64,000 nt of DNA, from contig NZ_JAUXNK010000075.1 in the NCBI RefSeq assembly GCF_030682845.1, positions 119,904 through 183,903 of the forward strand, read 5' to 3'. Made by a program: the position numbers and the translations under genes. Below, piece after piece: positions 42,802 through 52,669 of this stretch. This DNA comes from Methanolobus sp. (GTDB lineage Archaea > Halobacteriota > Methanosarcinia > Methanosarcinales > Methanosarcinaceae). The notes under the pieces are model-generated. The model had not been told where the DNA came from. It made no database searches and worked only from the letters and a program-made list of their open reading frames with translations. The stretch's first letter is position 1. Every line of letters begins with the position of its first letter.

Positions 42802-43180
42802 TGTTTACACCCCTTGCCTGAGATAATTGCTTATAATGGAGTTCTTAATATACATCTTTTGGCAGAAACATTTGTATTCAGGTATGTATTCAATTAGGAT
42901 TAAGTATAGTTACCAGTAATGATGTATATTGTGAAGGGTATATTATCTGTTAGTTCATCACTACAATCCTTTTTGTTATCATGGCAGATTTTTCTGTTAC
43001 CAGATGGAGTCTGAAAAAGCATTATTAAGCTGGAGGTCATTTTATAATTTACCTCACGGTGAAAAGAACAAGTCAAAATGCAATGCCAACTGAATCTTAT
43101 TTTTTCAGATGGCATTGTAGTTCCTCTCCGGAGCCAACTAATATAATAATCAAATTATATCATCGAAGGGACGCGAGATA
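42802..43180. other. Intergenic region between radB and the nrd operon
   Basis: This 379-nt AT-rich stretch separates divergent genes. It contains a GAGGT/ACCTC hairpin (43033-43055), a longer imperfect inverted repeat (43081-43117) and a TATA-like taatataataa near 43139-43149 that would start the nrd transcript about 10-20 nt before the ATG at 43181. No gene is seen. Confidence 0.5.
43081..43117 (+). promoter_or_regulatory. Inverted repeat upstream of the grx-nrdD-nrdG promoter
   Basis: CAATGCCAACTGA (43081-43093) pairs with TCAGATGGCATTG (43105-43117) with one A-A mismatch and an 11-nt T-rich loop. It ends about 22 nt before the TATA candidate of the anaerobic ribonucleotide reductase operon. 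It could be an operator for a dimeric regulator or the terminator of a short RNA. Confidence 0.45.
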
Positions 43181-43432
43181 ATGGCTGACGTAATTATATA
43201 TACAACAAAGACATGCCCCAAATGTGAGCAGCTGAAGAAGGTATTGGAATCGAAAGGTATACCTTTCAAGACTGCAGACATGTCAACTCCTGAAGCACTC
43301 ACAGAACTGAAGTTTAACGGGGTGTTCACCATGACCGCACCGGTCCTCCAGATCAACGATGAATTTTTAACCCATAAAGACCTCTTCAAGGGTCCTGATG
43401 TTAACCTGGAAGCGTTGAGCAGCCTGCTCTGA
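43181..43432 (+). CDS. Glutaredoxin/NrdH-like thiol oxidoreductase
   Basis: This 83-residue protein has a thioredoxin fold with the CPKC active site (Cys12, Cys15), the TAPVL cis-proline loop and a short C-terminal helix. The length and position before nrdD suggest that it supplies electrons to the class III ribonucleotide reductase, as redoxins do for some NrdD enzymes that do not use formate. A GGGAC-type ribosome site precedes the ATG. Confidence 0.88.
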   Translation: MADVIIYTTKTCPKCEQLKKVLESKGIPFKTADMSTPEALTELKFNGVFTMTAPVLQINDEFLTHKDLFKGPDVNLEALSSLL

Positions 43433-43455
43433 TGATCATGGTGTGAGGTGGGAAA

Positions 43456-45864
43456 ATGGAAGAATGCACTACTATAAATAAAACCGCTACCGGTGAAACT
43501 GAATATGAACAATTCGATCAGGGCTGTGATACACAGGTTCAGTCCGGGGAAAAAAGAGAGATGCCGATAAGTATGACACAGACCAGTAAGCCGCTTGCGA
43601 TTCAGAAAACGCTTGATGGTAACACTATATCCATATTGCCAAAGGTGCGCACCACAGCAGGGCATATGGTCGAGTGGGACCGCAATATTATCATTAACCA
43701 ATTGTTGAAAGAGACAAAACTCTCCGAAAGATTCCACGGAAAGCCCGGCATAGAAAAGGAAGAAGCCCATAATATTGCAAAAGAGGTTGAACACCGTATC
43801 AGGAGTCTTGAACTGAAGTTCCTTTCCGGCCCTCTTATAAGGGAAGTTGTCAACATAGTGCTTCTTGAGAAAGGCCACATAGAATGGAGGAATATCTGTA
43901 CAAGAGTAGGTACTCCTGTATATGACGCGTGCGAGATAGACCTTGGAAGCGGTTTCGAGGCAAAGGACAATGCTAACCTGCAGGAGAACGCTGAGACCTC
44001 TCACAAGAAAAAGGCGGACAAGATATCCAAAGAACAGTACCTGCTCCTGCTTCCTCCAAAGATAGCAGACCTGCACCTGGACGGCGACATCCATATCCAT
44101 GACCTCGAGTACCTTGGCACCCGTGCATTCTGCCAGGACTGGGATCTCAGGTATTTCTTCTACTATGGGCTCATGCCCGATGGCTCTGGAGCAAAGGCAA
44201 GTGTTGCAGGCCCCGCCATGAAGGCGGAAGTGGCCATATTGCACGCTGTGAAGGCTCTGGGAAGCGCCCAGACCAACTTTGCGGGCGGACAGGGCTTTTA
44301 CAATTTCCTGACCTTCCTTGCTCCTTACCTTGAAGGCAAGAGTTACATCGACATAAAGCAGCTCATGCAGATGTTCGTGTACGAGATGACTCAGATGATG
44401 GTTGCCCGCGGAGGGCAGGTCGTATTCTCCTCTGTCCAGCTTTCCCCGGGAGTGCCAAAGCTCTGGAAGGATAAGCCTGCAGTCTATAAGGGCAGGGTAC
44501 ACGACGGAACCAATGGCACCCAGAAGCGTAACTACAGCGAGTTCGAACGTGAAGTGCGCCTGTCATTCAAGGCTCTTATGGATGTAATGATAGAAGGTGA
44601 CAACTGGGGCAAGCCTTTCAACTTCCCCAAGCCCGAAATATCCATTGAGCCTGATTTCATTGAAGAGGACGACTTCTTCAACAGGGCCCACCCGGAGCTT
44701 CCTACTTACGAAGAGCTCTATGACCTGACCTTCGAACTGGCCGCGAAGTTCGGAACGCCTTACTTTGATAACCAGCTGCCGGAGTACAGGGGTGCAGGCG
44801 AGGGCATATCATGTTACCAGTGCTGCGCATACCAGTTCTCGGCAAATGCTGATGCTGACGAAAGCTTTGATGACAAACTCCTGTTCAAGGACGGAAAGCA
44901 TTTCTCAATGGGCTCCTGGCAGGTTGTGTCCCTTAACTGTCCAAGGGCGGCATACAGGGCTAAAGGAAATGATGAAGCGCTGTTTGCAGACCTGAGGAAT
45001 CTCATGGACCAGAGCATCAAGCTCTTCAAAACAAAGCGCAGCTGGATGGAGAGTATTATCGAGAACAGCAGGATGCCCTTTGCTACCCAGAGGCCAAAGG
45101 ACCCTGTTACGGGTGAGAAAGGTGCAATAGCTGTCGACATAGGTGCACTTGTCAACACAATAGGCGTTATCGGGATCAATGAGATGGTGCAGTACCATGT
45201 AGGCTCCCAGATACATGAGTCAAAAGAAGCGTTCAAGTTCGCTATCCGGGCAATGACCGAGATGGAGCTGTACGGCAAAGAGCTCACTCGTAAGCACGGT
45301 ATGGAAATAGCTCTTGCACGCACCCCTGCTGAAACCACATGTCAGAGGTTTGCAGTGTCCGATATGCTGCACGACGAATATAAGGATGCTGTCCTGCAGG
45401 TTGTCAAGGGCGACAAGGAAGCAGCTCTTGCAAATATTAAAAGGACCCATGACCTGCCTGTCTATTACACTAATGGTACCCATGTTCCTCCGGGTGCCCG
45501 TATATCCCTGGTAGACAGGATGAACATAGAGCATGTGTTCTTCCCTATTGTTGACGGCGGTAACATCTGCCATATATGGATGGGAGAGGGAGCACCGGAT
45601 GCAAAGGGGCTGAAGGAGTTTGCGATGAACATTGCGAAGAACACCCAGATCGGCTATTTTGCCTTCACTAAGGATATGACTGTTTGCCTCAACGATTTCC
45701 ACATCATGTCCGGCCTGAAGGAATGCTGTGAGAACTGTGGTTCCGAAGATGTCGAGCAGGTTTCAAGGGTAACCGGTTATGTGCAGGCTGTCAACGGCTG
45801 GAATTCTGCCAAGAAGCAGGAACTTGCAGACCGGATGCGCTACAGTTCAAGCGATATGATCTGA
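43456..45864 (+). CDS. nrdD: Anaerobic (class III) ribonucleoside-triphosphate reductase
   Basis: The 802-residue enzyme makes deoxyribonucleotides without oxygen using a glycyl radical. After a 50-residue polar extension comes an ATP-cone (about 57-150), then the ten-stranded barrel with GISCYQCCAYQF and SLNCPRAAYRA active-site cysteine regions. Near the C terminus are the zinc cysteines (CENCGSEDVEQ and an upstream ECC) and the glycyl-radical motif RVTGYV. GAGGTGGG lies before the ATG. Glutaredoxin-like and nrdG genes flank it at 23 and 5 nt, forming one operon. Confidence 0.95.
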   Translation: MEECTTINKTATGETEYEQFDQGCDTQVQSGEKREMPISMTQTSKPLAIQKTLDGNTISILPKVRTTAGHMVEWDRNIIINQLLKETKLSERFHGKPGIEKEEAHNIAKEVEHRIRSLELKFLSGPLIREVVNIVLLEKGHIEWRNICTRVGTPVYDACEIDLGSGFEAKDNANLQENAETSHKKKADKISKEQYLLLLPPKIADLHLDGDIHIHDLEYLGTRAFCQDWDLRYFFYYGLMPDGSGAKASVAGPAMKAEVAILHAVKALGSAQTNFAGGQGFYNFLTFLAPYLEGKSYIDIKQLMQMFVYEMTQMMVARGGQVVFSSVQLSPGVPKLWKDKPAVYKGRVHDGTNGTQKRNYSEFEREVRLSFKALMDVMIEGDNWGKPFNFPKPEISIEPDFIEEDDFFNRAHPELPTYEELYDLTFELAAKFGTPYFDNQLPEYRGAGEGISCYQCCAYQFSANADADESFDDKLLFKDGKHFSMGSWQVVSLNCPRAAYRAKGNDEALFADLRNLMDQSIKLFKTKRSWMESIIENSRMPFATQRPKDPVTGEKGAIAVDIGALVNTIGVIGINEMVQYHVGSQIHESKEAFKFAIRAMTEMELYGKELTRKHGMEIALARTPAETTCQRFAVSDMLHDEYKDAVLQVVKGDKEAALANIKRTHDLPVYYTNGTHVPPGARISLVDRMNIEHVFFPIVDGGNICHIWMGEGAPDAKGLKEFAMNIAKNTQIGYFAFTKDMTVCLNDFHIMSGLKECCENCGSEDVEQVSRVTGYVQAVNGWNSAKKQELADRMRYSSSDMI

Positions 45865-45869
45865 TATCG

Positions 45870-46658
45870 ATGAAAGTTAATTACGGTAGTTGTGTTCCAA
45901 TCTCTACTGTGGACTGGCACGGTCATGTGTCAGTCGTTCTTTTTTTAAGAGGATGCCCTTTTCGTTGTCCCTATTGTCAGAACCATGAGATCCTGGATAG
46001 TTCAGACATGACAGATGTCCAGGTACTTGAGAATGCCATTAAGAAATCAAAACCTTTTGTCAGCAGTGTCATCTTTCTTGGGGGTGAGCCTCTTATGCAG
46101 AAGCAGGCGGTGATGCATCTGGCAGGGTTCGCAAAAAAGAACGGTCTGCTTGTGGGAGTACATACCAATGGTTTCTATCCGCTGGCCCTTGGTGAGCTGA
46201 TAAAGGAAAAGCTCCTCGACAAGGCTTTTATAGATATCAAGGCTCATCTTGACGATATTGAGGCATACGGCAGGGTAATTGGCTGCGGCATTTTTCCACA
46301 GGTCCGGGCAGACCCTGCGGATTCGGTCAGGAGGATAAGGGAATCAGTACTGCTTGTTCTTGAAAGTGGTGTTGAACTGGAGTTAAGGACCACTGTTTTC
46401 AGGGGATTCATGGGTGATACAGATGATGTCCGGAAAATAGCCGCTTCCATTCTCTCTCTCACAGGTGACAGGAACGTACCTTACGTGCTCCAGCAGGGTC
46501 TTGCGGAGAACGCGGCACTTGCAAGCATGCGGGATATCAGGCCATTCATCAGGGAGGAGATGCTTGGGCTAGCCTCGTCCGCTCATGAATCTCTGGATAA
46601 TGTATGGATTCGGACAAAGGAACGTGGTAACGAGAAAGTTAACTTCGAACCGGTTTGA
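45870..46658 (+). CDS. nrdG: Anaerobic ribonucleotide reductase activase (radical SAM)
   Basis: The 262-residue enzyme generates the glycyl radical on NrdD. It has C-x3-C-x2-C (Cys29, Cys33, Cys36 in CPFRCPYC), FLGGEPLMQ and HTNGFYP, the radical SAM SAM-binding elements. It is longer than bacterial NrdG (about 155 residues) and matches the archaeal type related to pyruvate formate-lyase activases. The start is 5 nt after nrdD. Confidence 0.93.
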   Translation: MKVNYGSCVPISTVDWHGHVSVVLFLRGCPFRCPYCQNHEILDSSDMTDVQVLENAIKKSKPFVSSVIFLGGEPLMQKQAVMHLAGFAKKNGLLVGVHTNGFYPLALGELIKEKLLDKAFIDIKAHLDDIEAYGRVIGCGIFPQVRADPADSVRRIRESVLLVLESGVELELRTTVFRGFMGDTDDVRKIAASILSLTGDRNVPYVLQQGLAENAALASMRDIRPFIREEMLGLASSAHESLDNVWIRTKERGNEKVNFEPV

Positions 46659-46722
46659 AGTTTAAACAATTTTCTTATAGGTTTGGTGCAATCATTCAAC
46701 ATACTAAAAGGAGTATCTTCGA

Positions 46723-47574
46723 ATGAAAAAAACATACCTTCTATGCGCACTAATGCTCTTGGTATCTGCTGTTGTTGTCAGTGGATGCATGAGTCTGGAT
46801 AAAGATGCTGATTCTTTATCTTATACTTCCAACGAAAAGGCTGTATATGGCTATGACTCTGCCACAGAGGATTCCGTAAGACAGGCTTCCTCAGGGGGGG
46901 CAGGTACAGTTTCCGTGGACCGGAAGACTATTACTACTGTCGATATGACCCTTGAAGTGGACGAAGTCCCTGCGGCCATCGAACAGATATCTACCTCCGC
47001 AAGAGCTTTCGGTGGTTATGTTTCCGGTTCTTCGATATATGTTCATACCTATGATTCAGGCACCTGGAAGGATGGCTATATCACTGTAAGGGTGCCTGAA
47101 GCAGAGCACCCCCTTTTCCTGGAAGAAGTTGAAAAACTCGGGGAAGTCACTTCAAGGAGTGTGAGTGGCCAGGATGTTACTGAGGAATATATTGACGTCA
47201 CTGCCCGTCTGGAAAACCTGAAAAGGCAGGAGCAGCGTCTCTATGAAGTTCTCAATATGAGCAGGACAGTTGAGGAAGTGCTGAGCGTGGAGAAGGAGAT
47301 CGAGCGTGTCCGTGGTGAGATAGACAGTCTGACCGGGCGCCTTACATACCTCAATGACAGGGTCGAATTCTCAACTATCAGCATCCGTCTTACAGAGCCG
47401 GACCGTGTGATCTATTCATGGGGACTTGGAAATGCCGTCTCAGAATCCGCCAGAGGTTTCATATCAATGGTCAATGCGCTGATAATTCTGGCAGGTTATC
47501 TCCTACCGATAGTTATTCTGCTGACTGCTCTTGGAGGTGTCTTCATCGGGATAAGACGTATTGCCCGCAGGTAA
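46723..47574 (+). CDS. DUF4349 lipoprotein
   Basis: The 283-residue protein has a lipoprotein signal (hydrophobic stretch ending VVSGC, Cys about residue 22), a DUF4349 domain (about 65-230) with a coiled-coil middle (YIDVTARLENLKRQEQRLYEVL...VEKEIERVRGEIDSLTGRL) and a C-terminal transmembrane helix ending in a basic tail (RRIARR). It is probably bound to the outer face of the membrane at both ends. The function is unknown. GGAG lies 10 nt before the ATG. Confidence 0.85.
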   Translation: MKKTYLLCALMLLVSAVVVSGCMSLDKDADSLSYTSNEKAVYGYDSATEDSVRQASSGGAGTVSVDRKTITTVDMTLEVDEVPAAIEQISTSARAFGGYVSGSSIYVHTYDSGTWKDGYITVRVPEAEHPLFLEEVEKLGEVTSRSVSGQDVTEEYIDVTARLENLKRQEQRLYEVLNMSRTVEEVLSVEKEIERVRGEIDSLTGRLTYLNDRVEFSTISIRLTEPDRVIYSWGLGNAVSESARGFISMVNALIILAGYLLPIVILLTALGGVFIGIRRIARR

Positions 47575-47715
47575 TGCGAGCATACGGAGAGAGGGCAATT
47601 AGGACAATTATGTTCTTTTTATCTTCTTTCCCTCTGCACCCACTCATTTTAAATAAAATAAGTTTGTTAGCGTATAAATATATAATGTCATAACTTTAAA
47701 TTACAACGTGAAAGA

Positions 47716-48705
47716 ATGGAGTCCATACCTGTATCTGAAGTCGGTGAACGCCCCCTGATCGGCCTCCTGACAAGAATATTCAACAAAAGCAGCAATCCTT
47801 ACGTTGCCGTAGGCCCTGGAAGTGATGATTGTGCGGTGCTTGAGATGCAGGGTGATGAATATCTTGTCATAACCACCGACATGCTTCATCGGAAGACTGA
47901 TTTCCCGATTCAGATGACCGGATGGCAGATAGGCTGGATGTCTGCTGCTGTCAACTTAAGTGATATCGCATCCATGGGTGCAAGTCCTATAGGTTTCCTC
48001 TCGGCTATCGGTCTTCCAAAGGATACGGATGTGTCTTTCGTCGAAGATATCGCTCACGGAATGGCAGACTGTGCAAAGGCCTGTGGTACTTCTGTGATAG
48101 GCGGTGATATCGACACTCATGATGAGTTAACCATCACCGGCACTGCTCTTGGAATAGTCCCGAGGCACGAGCTGCTCGCCAGGAAGGGTGCCAGGATAGG
48201 AGACAAAGTCTGCGTTACTGGCTTTGCAGGTTCTGCCGGCGCTGCCCTGCACGCCATCGAGAACAACATCTCTGTACCTGACAGGCTGCTAAAGGAACTT
48301 CTTGAGCCATATCCCCGGGTCGCTGAAGCAAGGGAACTTGCACGTTCCGGCCTCGTGACCTCCATGATGGACACAAGCGATGGCCTGGCCCTGTCGCTCT
48401 ATGACCTTGCTGACCTCAACCAGGTCGGCTTCCTCATATACGAATCCAAGCTCCCGATACATGATGACATCAGGGAGCATGTGACCACAGATCCTCATGA
48501 GCTCACGGACCTTGCACTTTACACGGGTGGTGACTTCGAATTGCTCTTTACCGCCTCTCCTGATATACTGAACCAAGTATTTCCAACATTTAATTTAAGT
48601 ATAATCGGTGAAGTAGTTGAACAATCAGCTGGTATGCTCATTGAACGAAATGACGGGTCAAACTCGTCGATAAATCGAAAAGGTTATCTACAATTAGGGA
48701 ATTAG
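47716..48705 (+). CDS. thiL: Thiamine-monophosphate kinase
   Basis: ThiL phosphorylates thiamine phosphate to thiamine pyrophosphate with ATP. The 329-residue protein has the ThiL/PurM-like pattern: GPGSDDCAVLEM, VITTDMLHRKTDFP, AAVNLSDIASMGASPIGFL, VIGGDIDTHDELTITGTALG and SMMDTSDGLALSLYDLA. A TATA-like tataaatatataat lies about 30-40 nt before the ATG. The gene is followed after 50 nt by the S-layer-like gene, which has its own promoter. Confidence 0.93.
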   Translation: MESIPVSEVGERPLIGLLTRIFNKSSNPYVAVGPGSDDCAVLEMQGDEYLVITTDMLHRKTDFPIQMTGWQIGWMSAAVNLSDIASMGASPIGFLSAIGLPKDTDVSFVEDIAHGMADCAKACGTSVIGGDIDTHDELTITGTALGIVPRHELLARKGARIGDKVCVTGFAGSAGAALHAIENNISVPDRLLKELLEPYPRVAEARELARSGLVTSMMDTSDGLALSLYDLADLNQVGFLIYESKLPIHDDIREHVTTDPHELTDLALYTGGDFELLFTASPDILNQVFPTFNLSIIGEVVEQSAGMLIERNDGSNSSINRKGYLQLGN

Positions 48706-48755
48706 ATTTACACAAGATTAGATTACAATATTTAAGGAAAAAAGGATGATTAAAA

Positions 48756-51700
48756 ATGAATAAAAACATTCGACTGCTTTTATTTGGACTAATATTGCTT
48801 ATGTTCACGGGTGGTGCAATGGCTGCACCTTCTCTTTCTGGTGAAGGCATTTCTCCGGGAAGCGGTACTGTAGGAACAAACTTTATTTTTACAGTTACAT
48901 ACACTGACCCTGATAATCTCAGTGCAAGTTTTGTTAACATTACTATAGATACTATTCCTTACTCAATGATAGAAGTTAACTCCTCAGATGTCAATACCGT
49001 TGATGGGAAAGCTTACAGGTTCGAAAAATCGGGTTTCTCTGTAAATCCAGCTCACAGTTATGCTTTCTCTACGAGCAATGCAAATGGCGCAGTTGGTCCC
49101 TATGGGGCAGGCACCTTTGCTGTCACAAACACTGCACCGGTGCTGTCTTCTCCATTGGTTACTCCAAGTAGTGGTTCACCTGCAACGGAATTTGTGTTCA
49201 CGGTGACCTATACAGATGCCGATAATAACACCGCAAGTTATGTAAATGCAGTAATTGACGGTATTAACTATCCAATGACAGCTGTCGATCCTGCAGACAC
49301 AAATACGGCTGACGGAAAAGGTTACACGCTCTCCAATTCAAGTATGGCTGCAGGCTCTCACACATACAGTTTCACCGCATCAGATGGTACGACCACAGCT
49401 ACTCCTACCTCTGTGGGCACTTTTTCTGTAAACTCTGACTCCTCACTGTCAGGAACTATTTCTTCTGCTAGCGGCACTCCTTCCACTACATTCGTCTTCA
49501 ACGCAATTTTCACGGATGCAGACAATGATACTGCAGATTATGTACGGGTTACCATCGACGGAACTCCCTATGATATGACTGCGGTCACTCCTGCAGACAC
49601 AAATACAGTTGACGGAAAAGAATATACTTACAGCATGTCCGGTTTCTCTGTTGGCAGCCACTCATACAGTTTTACAGCAAGTGTTGGTTCAGATACCATA
49701 GGTCCGGTGGGAGCAGGTACTTTTGATGTGGATGTTTCAAACCATGCCCCCACTCTTACAGATGCTTCTGTAACCGGGGCTAACAACTTCATTGTCGGCG
49801 GGGTCATTTATTTCAATGTTACTTACACAGACTCCGACAACCAATTGCCTACATACAGTTATGTCCAGATAGATGGCGTCAACAAGACAATGTCTAAAGT
49901 CAATAGTGCAGATAATGATGCAACCAATGGTATTGAATATACCTATAATACTACACTTGCACAGGGGAATCATACATATATTTTCTATATGTCTGATGGA
50001 ACCAATCCCGTAAGCACTGCTTCTGCAACTATCACCATACATCCAAAGACCTACTTCACAGGTGACCGTATATGGGATGAGGATGCAGGTCAGTCAACAA
50101 CCTACACATGGAATGCAAAGAGTTTCTCCGGCTTCTTCTACGACCTGGAAACCGGTTTTAGCTCTGAGACAATGAAGATTACTGATATTTCACGGACCAT
50201 AGGTGATGGAAAGCTTGTCTATCGCACGGAGTCTGTGGAAAGCAACTTCGGGCGCTCTGGCTGGGGCAAGTACCAAGTCATTGGTTTCATGGCAGAGAAG
50301 TATTTTGCAGGATATACTTCAAATACAAACATTAATGGAGTGGATTCTGTCAGTCTGATATCTTCCGGACAGCTCTCGAAGGTCCTTATTGACAATGATG
50401 ACAAGAAATCTGTATATTCCGGCTCTTCACTCACCCTCGAGGATGGCTACAAACTTAACATTGTCCAGGTTGACAAGAATGGCGATAAGGTCTTCGTCAC
50501 CCTCACAAAAGATGGTGACGAGCTTGACAGTGCAGTAATCAGCGGAAGCGGCGACTACATATACAAGACTGACCTCGGAGATAGCGATGATGTTGTTATC
50601 GTAGCTGTCCGCTTTACATCTATCTTCAGTGGTACTGAATCTAACGCTGTCACAATCCAGGGTATCTTCCAGATATCCGAAGACTACATTGAATTGGAGG
50701 ATGGCGCAAGTTATGGTAAGATGGAAATCACAGGCTTTGGCGATAATTACATCGAGATGAAGAATGATGGATCTCTCTCTCTCTCAAAAGGAAAGACAAT
50801 TGCCATCATGGGTAAAATCAAGTTCATAGTAGCTGATTCGAACACCCTGCGTTTTGCACCATTCGTGGACATGTCCTCTCCGGGTAAATACGAACTTCGC
50901 GGCACTGTAGCAGAGGGCATTGAGAAACTTACGTGGACTCCCCTGAACTTCGAAGGCTTCTATTATGATATTGATGAAGGAATCCAGACGGAGAAGCTTG
51001 AGCTCAAAGATATTAACGACAGGTCCATACCGAAAAACCAGTTAGTCTATACCAGTACTCCGGCACAGGTATCCTTTCAACACTCTGACTGGGGTAAGTA
51101 CAATGTAATCGGTTTCATGGCCGAGAAATACTTCGCAGGTTATCCTTCTGGTGCATTTGGCAGCAGCAGCAGCGCGGATATCATTTCTGACGGCCTGCTC
51201 TCCAAGGTTCTTATCGATGAGGATGACAAGAAATCCGTGTATTCCGGTTCCGCTCTAATTCTTGAGGAAGGATATACTCTTAACATCGTCCAGGTTGACA
51301 AGAACGGCGACAAGGTAATGGTAACTCTTACCAGGGACGGTAAAGAGGTAGACACTTCAATTATCAGTGGAAGTGGCACTTACATCTATGAGACAGACCT
51401 TGGCGATTCAGATGATGTGCCGATAATTGCAATCCATTTCGATTCCATATTCAGCGGCACGGAATCAAATGCTGTATTCGTAAAGGGTATCTTCCAGATA
51501 TCGGAAGATTATCTTGAGATTGAAGATGGCGATACCTTCGGCAAGATGGAAGTCACAGGTATAGGTGGCAGCATAACAATGTCCAACAAAGATTCCATCT
51601 CCCTGTCAAAAGGTAAGTCCATAACACTAATGGGTGATATCAGCATCAATGTCGCTGACTCTAGCACAGTAAGGTACTACCCGTATGTTGAGGTAACCAC

Positions 51701-52646
51701 TGCACCATCCCAGACGCTAAGTGTGAGCCTTGACAAGTCCATTGCAACAAAAGGGGACAAGGTCACGGTCACCGTGACTTCCCGCGGCGCAGCTATCAGT
51801 GATGCCACAGTGGAGGCCGGCACTTCGACCATCGGGAAGACCGGTGATGAAGGCACTCTCGTCTACACAGCTTCCACTATCGGAAAGCTCAAGATCACGG
51901 CAGAGAAAGAAGGTTATGCTTCAGGAAGCAGTGAACTTGAAGTAATATCTCCGGACGATGATTCAAGAAAGATCATTATTGAAGTCTCTCCCGAAGAAGT
52001 ATATGAAGGATCTTCAGTGACCTTCTTTGTGCTCAAGGCAATAGGAGGAGATGCCATAGAGGGTGCCATGGTGTCTTATGACGGTAAGTCGATTGGCTCT
52101 ACATCATCCGATGGAACGATTACTTACACGGTAACAGACCCTGGTATGCACAAGCTGACAGCAGTTAAGAGTGGATTCCTTGACGCTTCAATGAACCTGG
52201 AAGTTAAAGAGATCGCAGCAAAGTTCGAGTTCACGAATCTGGCTATAACTCCGCTCGACATCAGGCAGGGTAAGGAGGCAACTTTCAATGTCGATGTCAA
52301 GAATACGGGTACAGCGGGAGGCAGTTATACTGTTGACCTCAAGGTCAACGACACTGTTGTTGGCACCCAGACAATTACTCTTGCTATAGGTGAATCTCAG
52401 ACACTTTCGTTCAAACATGCGGAAAAAGAACCTGGCACTTATGTTGTGAAGGTCGCTGACCTGACCACGACCTATGAGGTGTTCGAGAAATCGGGAGTCA
52501 TCTGGTATGTGCTTGGAGCCATCGCAGTGGTTGTTGTAGGTGGTCTTGGATACCTCTTCACCGCTGGGGGCTGGACTGCAGAAATTGCCCAGGCAAAGGT
52601 AGATGAAGCAATACAGACATTGCAGGAGCTTGTCAGCAAGCGCTGA
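48756..52646 (+). CDS. Giant S-layer-type surface protein with tandem Methanosarcina S-layer domains
   Basis: The 1296-residue protein has a signal peptide (1-23, cleaved after AMA), then four Ig-like repeats (about 24-430, marked by VTYTDADN... and ADTNTVDGK), two homologous S-layer domains of the Methanosarcina DUF1608 type (about 432-705 and 709-978, both with FSGFFYD/FEGFYYD, GWGKYQVIGFMAEKYFAGY and EDYIELEDG), two carboxypeptidase-regulatory-like units (about 985-1150), a CARDB-like domain (1153-1245) and a C-terminal membrane helix (about 1247-1268). Many N-x-S/T sites suggest glycosylation. AAAAGGATG precedes the ATG. A T-rich run follows the stop. Confidence 0.9.
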   Translation: MNKNIRLLLFGLILLMFTGGAMAAPSLSGEGISPGSGTVGTNFIFTVTYTDPDNLSASFVNITIDTIPYSMIEVNSSDVNTVDGKAYRFEKSGFSVNPAHSYAFSTSNANGAVGPYGAGTFAVTNTAPVLSSPLVTPSSGSPATEFVFTVTYTDADNNTASYVNAVIDGINYPMTAVDPADTNTADGKGYTLSNSSMAAGSHTYSFTASDGTTTATPTSVGTFSVNSDSSLSGTISSASGTPSTTFVFNAIFTDADNDTADYVRVTIDGTPYDMTAVTPADTNTVDGKEYTYSMSGFSVGSHSYSFTASVGSDTIGPVGAGTFDVDVSNHAPTLTDASVTGANNFIVGGVIYFNVTYTDSDNQLPTYSYVQIDGVNKTMSKVNSADNDATNGIEYTYNTTLAQGNHTYIFYMSDGTNPVSTASATITIHPKTYFTGDRIWDEDAGQSTTYTWNAKSFSGFFYDLETGFSSETMKITDISRTIGDGKLVYRTESVESNFGRSGWGKYQVIGFMAEKYFAGYTSNTNINGVDSVSLISSGQLSKVLIDNDDKKSVYSGSSLTLEDGYKLNIVQVDKNGDKVFVTLTKDGDELDSAVISGSGDYIYKTDLGDSDDVVIVAVRFTSIFSGTESNAVTIQGIFQISEDYIELEDGASYGKMEITGFGDNYIEMKNDGSLSLSKGKTIAIMGKIKFIVADSNTLRFAPFVDMSSPGKYELRGTVAEGIEKLTWTPLNFEGFYYDIDEGIQTEKLELKDINDRSIPKNQLVYTSTPAQVSFQHSDWGKYNVIGFMAEKYFAGYPSGAFGSSSSADIISDGLLSKVLIDEDDKKSVYSGSALILEEGYTLNIVQVDKNGDKVMVTLTRDGKEVDTSIISGSGTYIYETDLGDSDDVPIIAIHFDSIFSGTESNAVFVKGIFQISEDYLEIEDGDTFGKMEVTGIGGSITMSNKDSISLSKGKSITLMGDISINVADSSTVRYYPYVEVTTAPSQTLSVSLDKSIATKGDKVTVTVTSRGAAISDATVEAGTSTIGKTGDEGTLVYTASTIGKLKITAEKEGYASGSSELEVISPDDDSRKIIIEVSPEEVYEGSSVTFFVLKAIGGDAIEGAMVSYDGKSIGSTSSDGTITYTVTDPGMHKLTAVKSGFLDASMNLEVKEIAAKFEFTNLAITPLDIRQGKEATFNVDVKNTGTAGGSYTVDLKVNDTVVGTQTITLAIGESQTLSFKHAEKEPGTYVVKVADLTTTYEVFEKSGVIWYVLGAIAVVVVGGLGYLFTAGGWTAEIAQAKVDEAIQTLQELVSKR

Positions 52647-52669
52647 TAGCTCCAATCCTCTTTTTATTT

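Noticed and set aside
42900..43115. 71-residue ORF on the minus strand between radB and nrd genes
   Set aside because: It has no ribosome site, no domain pattern, and it covers AT-rich promoter sequence and an inverted repeat.
43150..44502. 450-residue ORF on the minus strand across the grx and nrdD genes
   Set aside because: It is fully antisense to two clearly recognised genes and its translation has no family-like pattern.
48756..52646. Tandem repeats in the surface gene read as a CRISPR or satellite array
   Set aside because: The repeats are in frame, about 300 and 830 bp long, and code for Ig-like and S-layer domains.
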